Positions 38,648-47,856 of a stretch of DNA of 64,000 bases are shown here, one piece after another. Made by a program: the position numbers and the translations under genes. The notes under the pieces are model-generated. The model was not told where the DNA came from. It worked only from the letters and a program-made list of their open reading frames with translations, and did no database searches. This DNA is from an uncultured Rhodopila sp. (GTDB lineage: Bacteria; Pseudomonadota; Alphaproteobacteria; Acetobacterales; Acetobacteraceae), in contig CAINOE010000164.1 of NCBI GenBank assembly GCA_903851415.1, positions 1 through 64,000 of the forward strand, given 5' to 3'. Every line of letters begins with the position of its first letter. Within the stretch, counting starts at the first letter, position 1.

Positions 38648-38947
38648 TCAGCGGCGATTCAGCGCATCCCGCGCCGCGACGCCGCCATCGCGGAAGCCGT
38701 GCATGAAGGCATTGTCCTGCGGCAGCGCGCTGACGACGAACACCGCCGCGTAGACCACGCCGTAGGAGATGACGTAGGTGCTGGCGTAAGTCGCACGGGA
38801 CAGCGACCGCAGCGCGCGCGGCCCGGCATCGCTGATGGCCGCCTTGACCTTGGTGGCGTGGCCGGAGGCCGTGGTGGCGGCGTCGCTCATGGCGTCGGCC
38901 ACTGATTGCAGGACGCCTTCGTCGGCGGTTGTTGCAGTGTCAGACAT
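38648..38947 (-). CDS. Small membrane-associated protein (99 aa)
   Basis: MSDTATTADEGVLQSVADAMSDAATTASGHATKVKAAISDAG...YVISYGVVYAAVFVVSAL; first gene of the ATPase operon. Confidence 0.65.
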   Translation of the reverse strand: MSDTATTADEGVLQSVADAMSDAATTASGHATKVKAAISDAGPRALRSLSRATYASTYVISYGVVYAAVFVVSALPQDNAFMHGFRDGGVAARDALNRR

Positions 38948-39065
38948 ACGAGTCTCCTGTAGGATATTGGTTGCAAGTTACCGGATCGACGGTTCCGGCG
39001 GGTGGATTTCCGCGGGCCCGGGTCTTCCGGGCCACCTTTCGCGGCACGAGCTATCCCGGCTTCGT

Positions 39066-39752
39066 TCATATCGCATTGTCCAGAATGCTGACCACGAGTC
39101 CGATGATCAGGACGACGTAGAAAAACGAAAAGATGGCGTGCAGCAACGTCAGCCTTCGCATTGCGGGTCCGTTTATCGTGACGTCGGAGGTCTGGTAGCA
39201 CATTGCGATCGTGAACGCAAAATACATGAAATCCCAGAAGTCCGGCATCGGCCGGGAGGGAAAGTCCAGCCGCGGAAGCTCCGTTTCGCTCGCCTTCGCG
39301 GGGTCGTCGTAAAACACGCTCATGTATTGCAGACTGAAGAAGATATGCACCAGTATCCAACTCAGAAACAGCGCCAGCAGCGAAGCGGCCACGTGGCTGA
39401 CTTTGATCAAGGCATTCCTGTCGGACAGGCTGCCCTGCAGCGCGGGGATCACGGCGATGCTGATCAGCGAAAGTAAGACCGTCAGGATCAGAACCAGTGT
39501 GCCGCTCGGTTCCCGTTTCCGGGCGAAATCCGCCGCCTGCTCCGGGGTAATGACGATTGTCATGACGAGGAACAGGATCACATATGTCAGCGCCATGACA
39601 TCGAAGACGCCGATGATCTGCAGGGTGCCCGGCAGCGATCCGAACGCCAGCATCCCGGCCCCGCCGGCGGCAAGCGCTGCGCATGATCGGCCGATCGGGT
39701 GCAGAACCCACGGGACCGAACTGCGAAGGGTTGAAGCGGGGGGTGTCCGCAT
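39066..39752 (-). CDS. DUF1345 family membrane protein
   Basis: VLFLSWILVHIFFSLQYMSVFYDDP...LDFPSRPMPDFWDFMYFAFTIAMCYQTSDVTI pattern. Confidence 0.9.
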   Translation of the reverse strand: MRTPPASTLRSSVPWVLHPIGRSCAALAAGGAGMLAFGSLPGTLQIIGVFDVMALTYVILFLVMTIVITPEQAADFARKREPSGTLVLILTVLLSLISIAVIPALQGSLSDRNALIKVSHVAASLLALFLSWILVHIFFSLQYMSVFYDDPAKASETELPRLDFPSRPMPDFWDFMYFAFTIAMCYQTSDVTINGPAMRRLTLLHAIFSFFYVVLIIGLVVSILDNAI

Positions 39753-39793
39753 GACTCAGCACCCGCTTGTGCGCCGGAGAGGCGGAAAAACCA

Positions 39794-41092
39794 TCAGCGC
39801 GCGTCCCTGTACAGCATGGATGCCGCCATCGGATCGGCGCCTCCGAGGATGCCCTGCGCCGCGCCGACAAGGCCGCAGCCGCAGGTCAGGACCGCCAGAA
39901 AGACCGTCAGCCAGAGATACCAGCCGCGCAACAGGTGGCGCCCCGGAAGGCAGGTCGCCGCGAGGACGATGACGAACCCCATCACGAAGGGCAGCGTAAA
40001 CACATTCGCCACCTGGGCGAGAATGTTGAGCCAGAGCAGGTTGCGGCTGCACAGCACGAGCGCCGCCGCGAAGACCGTGCCGGCCAGATAGATCAGGAAA
40101 AACCACCGCAGCCGCCGCGGCTGATACTCCAGGGTCCGGCGCAGTCCGCACAGCTCCCCCACACCCCAGGCCATGGCGAGGGAGCAGACGACCGCCGCCA
40201 CCATCGAAGCGCCCAGCACGCCGGCGCTGAAGACCAGCGGCCCCAGGGTATCGCCCAGCAGCGGCTTCATCGTCACGCTGATGTCGCCGATGGTTTGGAG
40301 ATGAGCGCCGATTCCGAGCGGCCCCGCGGTGGTCGCGACGGCGAAAAGCACCGAAGCGGTCAACAACTGCGCGACCACCGAGCCCACCGCGGTTTCCGCC
40401 CGCGACATCGCGTAGTCCCGCGAATCCAGGCGCTTATCGACGACGGCGGATTGCTGGTAGAACATCATCCACGGATTGAAACAGGCGCCGATGATCGCCG
40501 CCCCCAGAAACAGGAAGCCGGAGTTGCCCATCGGCAGGTCTATCATTTCGCTGGCGACGCGGTGCAGGCCGGGACGGGCGGCGGCCGCCACGACGAAGAA
40601 CGCAAGCTGGAATGCGCCGATCCACAGGGTGATGTGCTCGATGCGGCGATAGGTTCCGGTCGCCACTATGCACAGCAGTATAAAGGCAGCGAGAGGCACG
40701 CAAAAGTTGCGTGAGACGCCATAAAGCTCACCGATGCTGGCGACGCCGGTAAATTCCGTTACCAAAGATGCGAGCACGACGGTCACAAGGCCGATCCCGG
40801 CGATGACGCTCCAGGTCCGGCCGAAACGCTCGCGGACCAGTTCGCCGAGGCCGCGGCGGGTGAAGATGCCCAGCCGCACCGTCAGTTCCTGAATGATGTA
40901 GAGAACCGGGATCAGCACCACCAGCAAGGGCAGCAGGCGGAACCCCCAGCGAGCGCCGGCCTGTGCCGAGGTGGCCACGTTGCCGACATCGGCATCGGCC
41001 AGCATCACCAGTATGCCGGGGCCGATAGCGGCAAGAGATCGGAGAATGGCCCTCGATTTCGTGAGGGCGGGAGCCGGGGCCGCCTCGCTCAT
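39794..41092 (-). CDS. NRAMP-like divalent metal transporter with variant motifs
   Basis: GPGILVMLADADVGNVATSAQAGARWGFRLL (TM1) and GACFNPWMMFYQQSAVVDKRL (TM6); 11 or so TM segments. ORF opens at 41326; ATG 41092 preferred. Confidence 0.88.
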   Translation of the reverse strand: MSEAAPAPALTKSRAILRSLAAIGPGILVMLADADVGNVATSAQAGARWGFRLLPLLVVLIPVLYIIQELTVRLGIFTRRGLGELVRERFGRTWSVIAGIGLVTVVLASLVTEFTGVASIGELYGVSRNFCVPLAAFILLCIVATGTYRRIEHITLWIGAFQLAFFVVAAAARPGLHRVASEMIDLPMGNSGFLFLGAAIIGACFNPWMMFYQQSAVVDKRLDSRDYAMSRAETAVGSVVAQLLTASVLFAVATTAGPLGIGAHLQTIGDISVTMKPLLGDTLGPLVFSAGVLGASMVAAVVCSLAMAWGVGELCGLRRTLEYQPRRLRWFFLIYLAGTVFAAALVLCSRNLLWLNILAQVANVFTLPFVMGFVIVLAATCLPGRHLLRGWYLWLTVFLAVLTCGCGLVGAAQGILGGADPMAASMLYRDAR

Positions 41093-41429
41093 GCTCTCGC
41101 TTTCGGACGCTCTGCCGGATAGCCGGCACTGTCCGTGCGGCGCCGAGGCGTGCCAGCGGCGATACGGCTGCATGGGCGATGAATGTGACCGGCTGGCTTC
41201 GTTCGCACGCCCGAAAAGATAGCCGGCGACCCGCTCATCGAACCTTATCCCCCGAACAGCACGCGAACACCTGGAAAGCCGATTAAGCCCGGGGTGTTCC
41301 CACGCCCGCTTGATCTTAATAGACAACCCGCGCCGAAACCTTAACCGCGCAGATTCAGGATGCTATGACGATTCTGTGACGATCGCTTCTCCGATTCCGA
41401 ACCGCCGATCGGCCCGATCGAAATCGGGT

Positions 41430-42395
41430 TCAGTGCGCCCCGAGCATCTGGGACAAAGGCAACGTGGCCGTGGCGAAAATCGCGAAGCCCTGTGTTCTGG
41501 CATAAGCGTCGAATTCTGCATAGCCGCGCAGGCCGGTGGAAAGGGTAACGCCGTGGCCGAGATCGACGTTATATCCGATCTGCGGCCCGATGCCGCGCAC
41601 GCGCGACTCGAACGGTCCGAGGATGGGGAGCTGGCCCTGGTCTGCCGTCAACTGCTGGTAGTAGTAACCGGCGATCCCCACGTAGAACTTGCCGGTCACC
41701 GCCTGCGACGCAGCGGCATCGAGATGGGAGTCGATCCCGCTGGTGTAGTGCGATAACGGATTCTGAAAGTTCCTGGTGAAGCCGAGCGTGGCGGAGACCT
41801 CTGTTCCCGAGCCGGCGTTATAATAGGAGTAGGCGGCGCCGCCATCGATCGCCGCGTGGCCGAGGCCGGGGTTCGACAGCCGGTTCGGATCGTAGTTGCC
41901 GTTCCAGGCCTGTCCCGTCGCATAGGCCATGAAATTGTGCACGCCGGCAGACCAGAACAGGCTGGCCGTAGGGGTGAAGTTTCCCAATCCGAACACGGAG
42001 TCCGAGCGAGCCTCGGATATCGCGCCAAGGTGCAGATCGGCCGACGTGCCGATGCGGGCAGGTAGCAGGGTCATCGAGAGGCTTGGCGTCGCGCCCAGGA
42101 CCGTGACGGCCGGGGTGTAGGTTGGCTGGAGATAGAGTTGATTGATTTGCTGGGTCAGGCCGGCTGCCATCAACCGCCCTCGGGTGGACGCGATGTCGAG
42201 AGTGCCGCCGTAGGTGTAGAAGGTTATCGGAAGCGACCAACCCGGGTTGGGAGGCGTCGCGGCGAAGCTGGCGTATTGTCCGGGCACCCAAAAGCTTGCG
42301 CCGCCTTCATCGGCCCGAGTGCCAGGCACCCGGGCGATGCCGGCAAGGGCAGCGAGCAGAACAGCGCCCGTTCGGCGATCGATGCGAGCTGCCAT
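41430..42395 (-). CDS. Outer-membrane transporter, phenol-degradation MetA/SphA-like family
   Basis: Signal peptide; DEGGASFWVPGQYASFAATPPNPGWSLPITFYTYGG; terminal beta-strand pattern. Confidence 0.8.
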   Translation of the reverse strand: MAARIDRRTGAVLLAALAGIARVPGTRADEGGASFWVPGQYASFAATPPNPGWSLPITFYTYGGTLDIASTRGRLMAAGLTQQINQLYLQPTYTPAVTVLGATPSLSMTLLPARIGTSADLHLGAISEARSDSVFGLGNFTPTASLFWSAGVHNFMAYATGQAWNGNYDPNRLSNPGLGHAAIDGGAAYSYYNAGSGTEVSATLGFTRNFQNPLSHYTSGIDSHLDAAASQAVTGKFYVGIAGYYYQQLTADQGQLPILGPFESRVRGIGPQIGYNVDLGHGVTLSTGLRGYAEFDAYARTQGFAIFATATLPLSQMLGAH

Positions 42396-42437
42396 GCCCG
42401 GTCTCCGTCAGACCCGCTTGCTGCCGGCCGGATCGCC

Positions 42438-43184
42438 TCAGCCCACCATCGTCAGGCCACCGCTGACGCTCAGGACCTGCGCGGTTATGTAATCGGACCG
42501 TGTGCCGGCGAAGAACAGGATCGCATCAGCCAGCTCCTGCGGCCTGGCGATGCGCCGGAACGGAATGGCCTTCTCAAGCGCGATCTGCAGTTTTTCCGGC
42601 TGGGCGCGGAACAGCGGCGTGTCGGTCGGACCGGGGCAGACGCAGTTGACGGTGATCGTGTATCGCGCGGTCTCCCGGGCCAGCGACTTGGTGAACGCGA
42701 TCATGCCGCCTTTCGCACCCGCATAGACCGTTTCGCCCAGGCTGCCGACGCGCCCGGCGTCGCTGGCGACGTTGACGATCTTGCCGTAGCCGTTCGCGAT
42801 CATCGCCGGGAGCAGTTTCTGCGTCAGGCCGATGGGCCCGCGCAGATTGATGGCGAGCACGCGGTCGATGAAGTCGGGGGTGTTTTCGACGAACGGCTGA
42901 ATCTGGTCCCAGCCCGCCGCGTTCACCAGAATGTCCACCCGTCCGTGCCTTGCCAGCGCGGTGGCGGCGCAGGCATCGACCGATTCGAGGCTGACAAGAT
43001 CGAGCGGAATGTATTCGACCTTCAAGCCGGCTGCCTCGGCTTCCGCTTCCGCCGCCGCGCCGCCGTTGGCGTTCACATCGGCAACGAGTACCGTCGCGCC
43101 CTGCCGGGCGAATTCAAACGCCGTGGCCTTGCCGATGCCGGAGACGCCTCCGGTGATCAGGGCTGTCTTGCCGTCAAGCCTCAT
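42438..43184 (-). CDS. badH: SDR oxidoreductase, 2-hydroxycyclohexanecarboxyl-CoA dehydrogenase-like
   Basis: TALITGGVSGIGKATA, NAAGWDQIQPFVENTPDFIDRVLAINLRGP, YAGAKGG; context with badI. Confidence 0.8.
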   Translation of the reverse strand: MRLDGKTALITGGVSGIGKATAFEFARQGATVLVADVNANGGAAAEAEAEAAGLKVEYIPLDLVSLESVDACAATALARHGRVDILVNAAGWDQIQPFVENTPDFIDRVLAINLRGPIGLTQKLLPAMIANGYGKIVNVASDAGRVGSLGETVYAGAKGGMIAFTKSLARETARYTITVNCVCPGPTDTPLFRAQPEKLQIALEKAIPFRRIARPQELADAILFFAGTRSDYITAQVLSVSGGLTMVG

Positions 43185-43196
43185 GGTTCCCTCCCG

Positions 43197-44330
43197 TTAT
43201 GATGCCAGCGCGCGGCTGATCACCAGGCGCTGGATATCGTTGGTGCCTTCGTAAATGCGGGTGACGCGGGCCGCGCGATACAGGCGCTCGACCACGGAAT
43301 CAGCGATATATCCCGCGCCGCCGAAAGTCTGGATCGCGTCCGAGCAGACTCGTTCCGCCATGTCGGAGGCAAACAGTTTGGCCATCGACGCTTCTTTCAG
43401 GCAGGGCTTTCCGTGGCTGCGCAATTCCGCCGCGTGCAGCACCATCAGCCGTGCCGCGAGCAACTGCGTGGCCATTTCCGCCAATCGGTGCGACACCGCC
43501 TGGTGCTCGTAGATGATCGTGCCGAAACTCTTGCGCTCCTGCGCGTAGGCCAACGCCAGGTCGAAAGCCGCGCGGGCAATGCCGACCGCCTGGGCGGCGA
43601 TTCCGATGCGCCCGCCTTCAAGGTTGGAAAGGGCGATCTTGTATCCCTGCCCTTCCGCACCGAGCCGGTTCGCCACCGGCACTTCCACGTCTTCAAGAAT
43701 GATCTCGCAGGTGTCCGAAGCGTTCTGCCCCATCTTCTTTTCGACGCGACCGACGCGGTAGCCCGGAGTCTTTGTTTCGACGATGAAGCCGGTGATGCCA
43801 CGCTTGCCCTTGGCGGGGTCGGTCGAAGCAAAAACCAGGCACACATCGGCGTTCTTGCCGGTCGTGATATAGTGCTTGGTGCCGTTCAGCACGTAGACAT
43901 CGCCACGCCGTGTCGCGCGGGTCTTCAGCGCCGCCGCGTCCGACCCGCCTGTCGCCTCGGTCAGCGCGAACGCGCTGAGGCACTCGCCGCGCGCCATCGG
44001 CCGCAGATACCGCTGTTTTTGGTCATCCGTGCCGAATGCAACAACCGGCCCGCAGCCGACTGAATTATGCCCGCTCATGACGCAGGCGGTGGCGGCGTCG
44101 CCGGCGGCGATCTCCTCCATCGCCAGCGCGTAGGAAACATAATCGGTTCCGGCCCCGTCCCAGTCGGCCGGAACGGTCATCCCGAGAAAGCCGAGCTTGC
44201 CCATTTCCCGCAGCGCGTCGCGCGGGAAAGTCGCGGTCCGCTCCCATTCCGCGGCATAGGGCGCGAGGTGCCGCTGCGCAAATTCGCGCGCGGTATCCCG
44301 GATCATCTCTTGTTCTTCGGTGAGGATCAT
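43197..44330 (-). CDS. Acyl-CoA dehydrogenase (likely cyclohexanecarboxyl-CoA dehydrogenase by context)
   Basis: [54 protein letters not shown]...[19 protein letters not shown]...[38 protein letters not shown]. Confidence 0.9.
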   Translation of the reverse strand: MILTEEQEMIRDTAREFAQRHLAPYAAEWERTATFPRDALREMGKLGFLGMTVPADWDGAGTDYVSYALAMEEIAAGDAATACVMSGHNSVGCGPVVAFGTDDQKQRYLRPMARGECLSAFALTEATGGSDAAALKTRATRRGDVYVLNGTKHYITTGKNADVCLVFASTDPAKGKRGITGFIVETKTPGYRVGRVEKKMGQNASDTCEIILEDVEVPVANRLGAEGQGYKIALSNLEGGRIGIAAQAVGIARAAFDLALAYAQERKSFGTIIYEHQAVSHRLAEMATQLLAARLMVLHAAELRSHGKPCLKEASMAKLFASDMAERVCSDAIQTFGGAGYIADSVVERLYRAARVTRIYEGTNDIQRLVISRALAS

Positions 44331-44453
44331 CGGTATGGTCAAGCCGCAACTGAATGAGTGATCGGTCGGTTTGAGCATGTTCATACCGCGACGGGCCCGA
44401 AGTCAAGCGCCGCGGATGGCCGGCCGGAGGCTGACAACAGGAGGAAACAACGC

Positions 44454-45248
44454 ATGGCCGAACCGCATCAGTACACCGACCTGCTCTATGAAGAGCGCGA
44501 CGGGATCGCCACCATCACCATCAACCGCCCGGAAAAATACAACGCGTTCCGCGGCACCACCTGTGACGAACTGCTGCATGCGTTCAACCGCGCCGGCTGG
44601 AACAAAGCCATCGGCGTCATCGTCCTGACCGGAGCCGGAACCAAGGCGTTCTGCACCGGCGGCGACCAGTCGGCGCATGAAGGCAGCTATGACGGCAAGG
44701 GCACCATCGGCCTGCCGGTGGAGGCGCTGCACAGCATCATCCGCGCCGTGCCGCAGCCGGTCATCGCCAAGGTCCGCGGCTTTGCCATCGGCGGCGGCAA
44801 CGTCCTGGCCACCCTATGCGACCTCACCATCGCCGGCGAATCCGCCCAGTTCGGTCAGGTCGGCCCCAAAATGGGCTCCGTCGATCCCGGCTTCGGCACC
44901 GCCTATCTCGCCCGCATCGTGGGCGAGAAAAAGGCGCGCGAGGTCTGGTATCTTTGCCGCCGCTACACGGCCCACGAAGCCGCGGCGATGGGGCTGGTCA
45001 ACAAGGTGGTGCCGGACGATCTGCTCGATGCCGAAGTCGAAGCCTGGTGCAAGGAGCTGGTCGAACGCAGCCCGACGGCGATCGCCATCGCCAAACGCTC
45101 GTTCAATGCCGACTCCGAAAATATCGCCGGCATCGGAGCGCTGGGGTTGCAGGCGTTGAAGCTATATTATGAAAGCGATGAATCCAGGGAAGGCGTCGCC
45201 TCGTTCCTGGAAAAGCGCAAGCCGGAATTCCGCAAGTACTACAAGTAG
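44454..45248 (+). CDS. badI: 2-ketocyclohexanecarboxyl-CoA hydrolase
   Basis: NAFRGTTCDELLHAFNRAGWNKAIGVIVLTGAGTKAFCTGGDQSAHEGSYDGKGTIGLPVEALHSIIRAVPQPVIAKVRGFAIGGGNVLATLCDLTIAGESAQFGQVGPKMGSVDPGFGTAYLARIVGEKKAREVWYLCRRY: very close to remembered BadI; AGGAGG RBS. Confidence 0.9.
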   Translation: MAEPHQYTDLLYEERDGIATITINRPEKYNAFRGTTCDELLHAFNRAGWNKAIGVIVLTGAGTKAFCTGGDQSAHEGSYDGKGTIGLPVEALHSIIRAVPQPVIAKVRGFAIGGGNVLATLCDLTIAGESAQFGQVGPKMGSVDPGFGTAYLARIVGEKKAREVWYLCRRYTAHEAAAMGLVNKVVPDDLLDAEVEAWCKELVERSPTAIAIAKRSFNADSENIAGIGALGLQALKLYYESDESREGVASFLEKRKPEFRKYYK

Positions 45249-45330
45249 GCGAAATGACCGGCCATTGACCTGGATCAACGCCATGGCTGCGTCGCGCGAT
45301 CACGGTGCGCCGGTCAGGGGCCCGGCAATT

Positions 45331-46083
45331 ATGATCGACGAAAGCGCGACACCATGCTCGCAGTTGGAACACAGCCACGAGCGTGACGAAATCCAGGCGC
45401 GCCTCGCCGGAGATGCGCAGGCGAACTATCTGCGCGACTGGATCTACGGCGGGATTGACGGAACCATTACCACTTTCGCCATCGTCGCCGGGGTCGTCGG
45501 CGCGGATATGCCGGGAAGCGTCGTGCTGGTGCTCGGCCTGGCAAACCTGATCGCCGACGGGTTCGCCATGGGGGCCGGCAACTACAGCGCCACCAAGGCC
45601 GAGGTGGACGATTACCGGCGCCTGCTGACGGTCGAGCGGAAACATATCGCCGTAGACCCGAACGGCGAGCGCGAGGAGATCCGCCAGATCTTCGCCCGCA
45701 AAGGCTTTTCCGGCAGCGAACTGGAACGCATCGTCGACGTCATCACAGCGGACGAGGACCGTTGGGCCAAGACCATGGCGGTCGAGGAATATGGCTTGTC
45801 GCCAGCCGTCAAATCGCCGGTCCGCGCCGCGCTGAGCACCGCCGCCGCGTTCGTGCTATGCGGACTGGTGCCTTTGGTCAGCTACCTGGTGGCGTACAGT
45901 TTCAGTGTGTCCGTGGCCGCAACGGGTTTGGTGTTCTTCGCCATCGGCGCCGCCAAGAGCAAATGGTCGCTCTCCGGCTGGGCACGCTCCGGCCTGGAAA
46001 CCCTGGCGATCGGCATGAGTGCCGCGGGCCTGTCGTTTGTCATCGGCTATGCGCTGAAGGCGCTGGTGCACGTCTCGCTTTGA
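45331..46083 (+). CDS. VIT1/CCC1-family transporter
   Basis: NYLRDWIYGGIDGTITTFAIVAGVVGADMPGSVVLVLGLANLIADGFAMGAGNYSATKAE; five TM pattern. Confidence 0.92.
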   Translation: MIDESATPCSQLEHSHERDEIQARLAGDAQANYLRDWIYGGIDGTITTFAIVAGVVGADMPGSVVLVLGLANLIADGFAMGAGNYSATKAEVDDYRRLLTVERKHIAVDPNGEREEIRQIFARKGFSGSELERIVDVITADEDRWAKTMAVEEYGLSPAVKSPVRAALSTAAAFVLCGLVPLVSYLVAYSFSVSVAATGLVFFAIGAAKSKWSLSGWARSGLETLAIGMSAAGLSFVIGYALKALVHVSL

Positions 46084-46165
46084 CACGTTAGGCCGCCGAT
46101 CCGATTGCGCCCCCCCGCGTCGCGGATAGCTGGATTTCTATCTGCGATGAGTGCATTATCGGCTA

Positions 46166-46179
46166 AACGAACGTTCGTT
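46166..46179. promoter_or_regulatory. Perfect 14-bp palindrome AACGAACGTTCGTT upstream of the acyl-CoA ligase (candidate TetR operator)
   Basis: Exact self-complementary sequence 50 bp before the 46229 ATG; a TetR gene closes the operon. Confidence 0.55.
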
Positions 46180-46228
46180 CGGTTGAAGGAGCCGGGATAC
46201 CGGCCTGATCGAGAGGGGGGCGAGAACC

Positions 46229-47854
46229 ATGGAAACACATCACATTTTGCCCGAAGCCCGGCAGCGGGCCATGAAGGCGTCCGGTTTGTGGCCCGACCGC
46301 ACGCTGCCGGAGGATTTCGATCGTTGGGCCGCGATATCGCCCGACCGTGTCGCGATCGTCGATCATAACAGCATGACGGGGGAATCCACCTCGCTGACCT
46401 ACGCGTCCTTGTCGCAGAAGGTCGATCGGATCGCCGCCGGTCTGGCGCGGTTGGGCATCGGACGCAACGACGTGGTGTCGATGCAGTTGCCGAACTGGTG
46501 GCAGTTCGTCGCGCTGCATCTGGCTGCGCTCCGGCTTGGAGCGATTACCAACCCGGTGATGCCGATCTTCCGCGAGCGGGAGATGGCGTTCATGCTGCGG
46601 CTGGCGGAAACGAAACTGCTGGTGATCCCGAGGGAGTATCGCGGCTTTCGTTACGAACCGATGGCGGACTCGATCCGCGCGGATCTTCCCGATCTGGAAC
46701 ATGTCCTGGTCATCGGCGGTGAAGGCGGCGGCGCGTTCGAGCGTCTGCTCGATGCGAACGATCGTTTCGCGGCAAACCGCCCTGCCCCGGACGATGTTAT
46801 CGAGCTGCTGTACACCTCGGGCACGACAGGCGAGCCGAAGGGGGTGATGCACACCTCCAATACGCTGTATTCGAACGTGCTGCCTTACGCCGCAAGGATG
46901 CGGCTGGACCGGAATGATACGGTTTTGATGGCCTCGCCGCTGGCTCACCAGACCGGATTTATGTACGGCATCGTAATGCCGCTCGCGCTGGGGGCAAAGG
47001 TGGTTTTCCAGGATATATGGAACGCGGCGAAGGCGGTTGATCTGATCGAGGAGCAGCAGGCGACCTTCACCATGGCGGCGACGCCCTTCCTGTCGGACAT
47101 GGCCGACGAAGCGGCTCGGCGGCCTGCGGCGGTGGCGAGCCTGCGCACGTTTCTTTCCGCCGGGGCGCCAATCCCGCGGGCTTTGGTGCGGCGGGCGGCG
47201 GAACATCTGGGCGCCAATATTATTTCCGCCTGGGGCATGACCGAAAACGGTGCCGTAACGACGACCCGGATCGGCGATCCGCCCGGCAAGACATTCGAAA
47301 CCGATGGCTGCCCGATGGAGGGGATGGAAATCCGTGTCGTGGACGAACAGGGCGCCCCGCTGCCCGCCAACGCCGAAGGCCGGTTGCAGACCAGGGGACC
47401 GAGCAACTTCGTCGGCTATTTGAAGCATCCGGAATGGTACGCGACCGATGCGGATGGCTGGTTCGAAACCGGCGACCTGGCGCGGATCGACAGCGACGGC
47501 TACGTGCGCATCACCGGGCGCACCAAGGATGTTATCATCCGCGGCGGCGAGAATATCCCGGTGGTGGAGATCGAGGGGCTGATCTATCAGCATCCGGCGA
47601 TCCAGGAGGTCGCCCTGGTCGCCATGCCGGATCCAAGGCTCGGCGAACGTGCCTGCGCCTTCGCCGTGTTGCGCGAGGATGCCACACTGACCTTCTCTGA
47701 GTTGATCGATTTCCTGAAACAACGCCGCGTGGCCAGGAATTACCTGCCGGAGCGTCTGGAAGTGGTCGAGGCCATGCCGAAAACGCCCAGCGGCAAAATC
47801 CAGAAAGTCGTGCTCCGCGGGATCGCCAAAACCTTTGCGGCGGCGGAGGTTTAG
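46229..47854 (+). CDS. aliA: AMP-dependent acyl-CoA ligase, cyclohexanecarboxylate-CoA ligase-like
   Basis: LLYTSGTTGEPKGVMHTSNT, NPVMPIFREREMAFMLRL, TGRTKDVIIRGGENIPVVEIE, PKTPSGKIQK; context. Confidence 0.8.
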   Translation: METHHILPEARQRAMKASGLWPDRTLPEDFDRWAAISPDRVAIVDHNSMTGESTSLTYASLSQKVDRIAAGLARLGIGRNDVVSMQLPNWWQFVALHLAALRLGAITNPVMPIFREREMAFMLRLAETKLLVIPREYRGFRYEPMADSIRADLPDLEHVLVIGGEGGGAFERLLDANDRFAANRPAPDDVIELLYTSGTTGEPKGVMHTSNTLYSNVLPYAARMRLDRNDTVLMASPLAHQTGFMYGIVMPLALGAKVVFQDIWNAAKAVDLIEEQQATFTMAATPFLSDMADEAARRPAAVASLRTFLSAGAPIPRALVRRAAEHLGANIISAWGMTENGAVTTTRIGDPPGKTFETDGCPMEGMEIRVVDEQGAPLPANAEGRLQTRGPSNFVGYLKHPEWYATDADGWFETGDLARIDSDGYVRITGRTKDVIIRGGENIPVVEIEGLIYQHPAIQEVALVAMPDPRLGERACAFAVLREDATLTFSELIDFLKQRRVARNYLPERLEVVEAMPKTPSGKIQKVVLRGIAKTFAAAEV

Positions 47855-47856
47855 GT

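Noticed and set aside
35962-38706. 914-aa ORF on the + strand
   Set aside because: Exact antisense of the P-type ATPase; composition (RQ/RGH-rich) and lack of any motif are typical of high-GC shadow ORFs.
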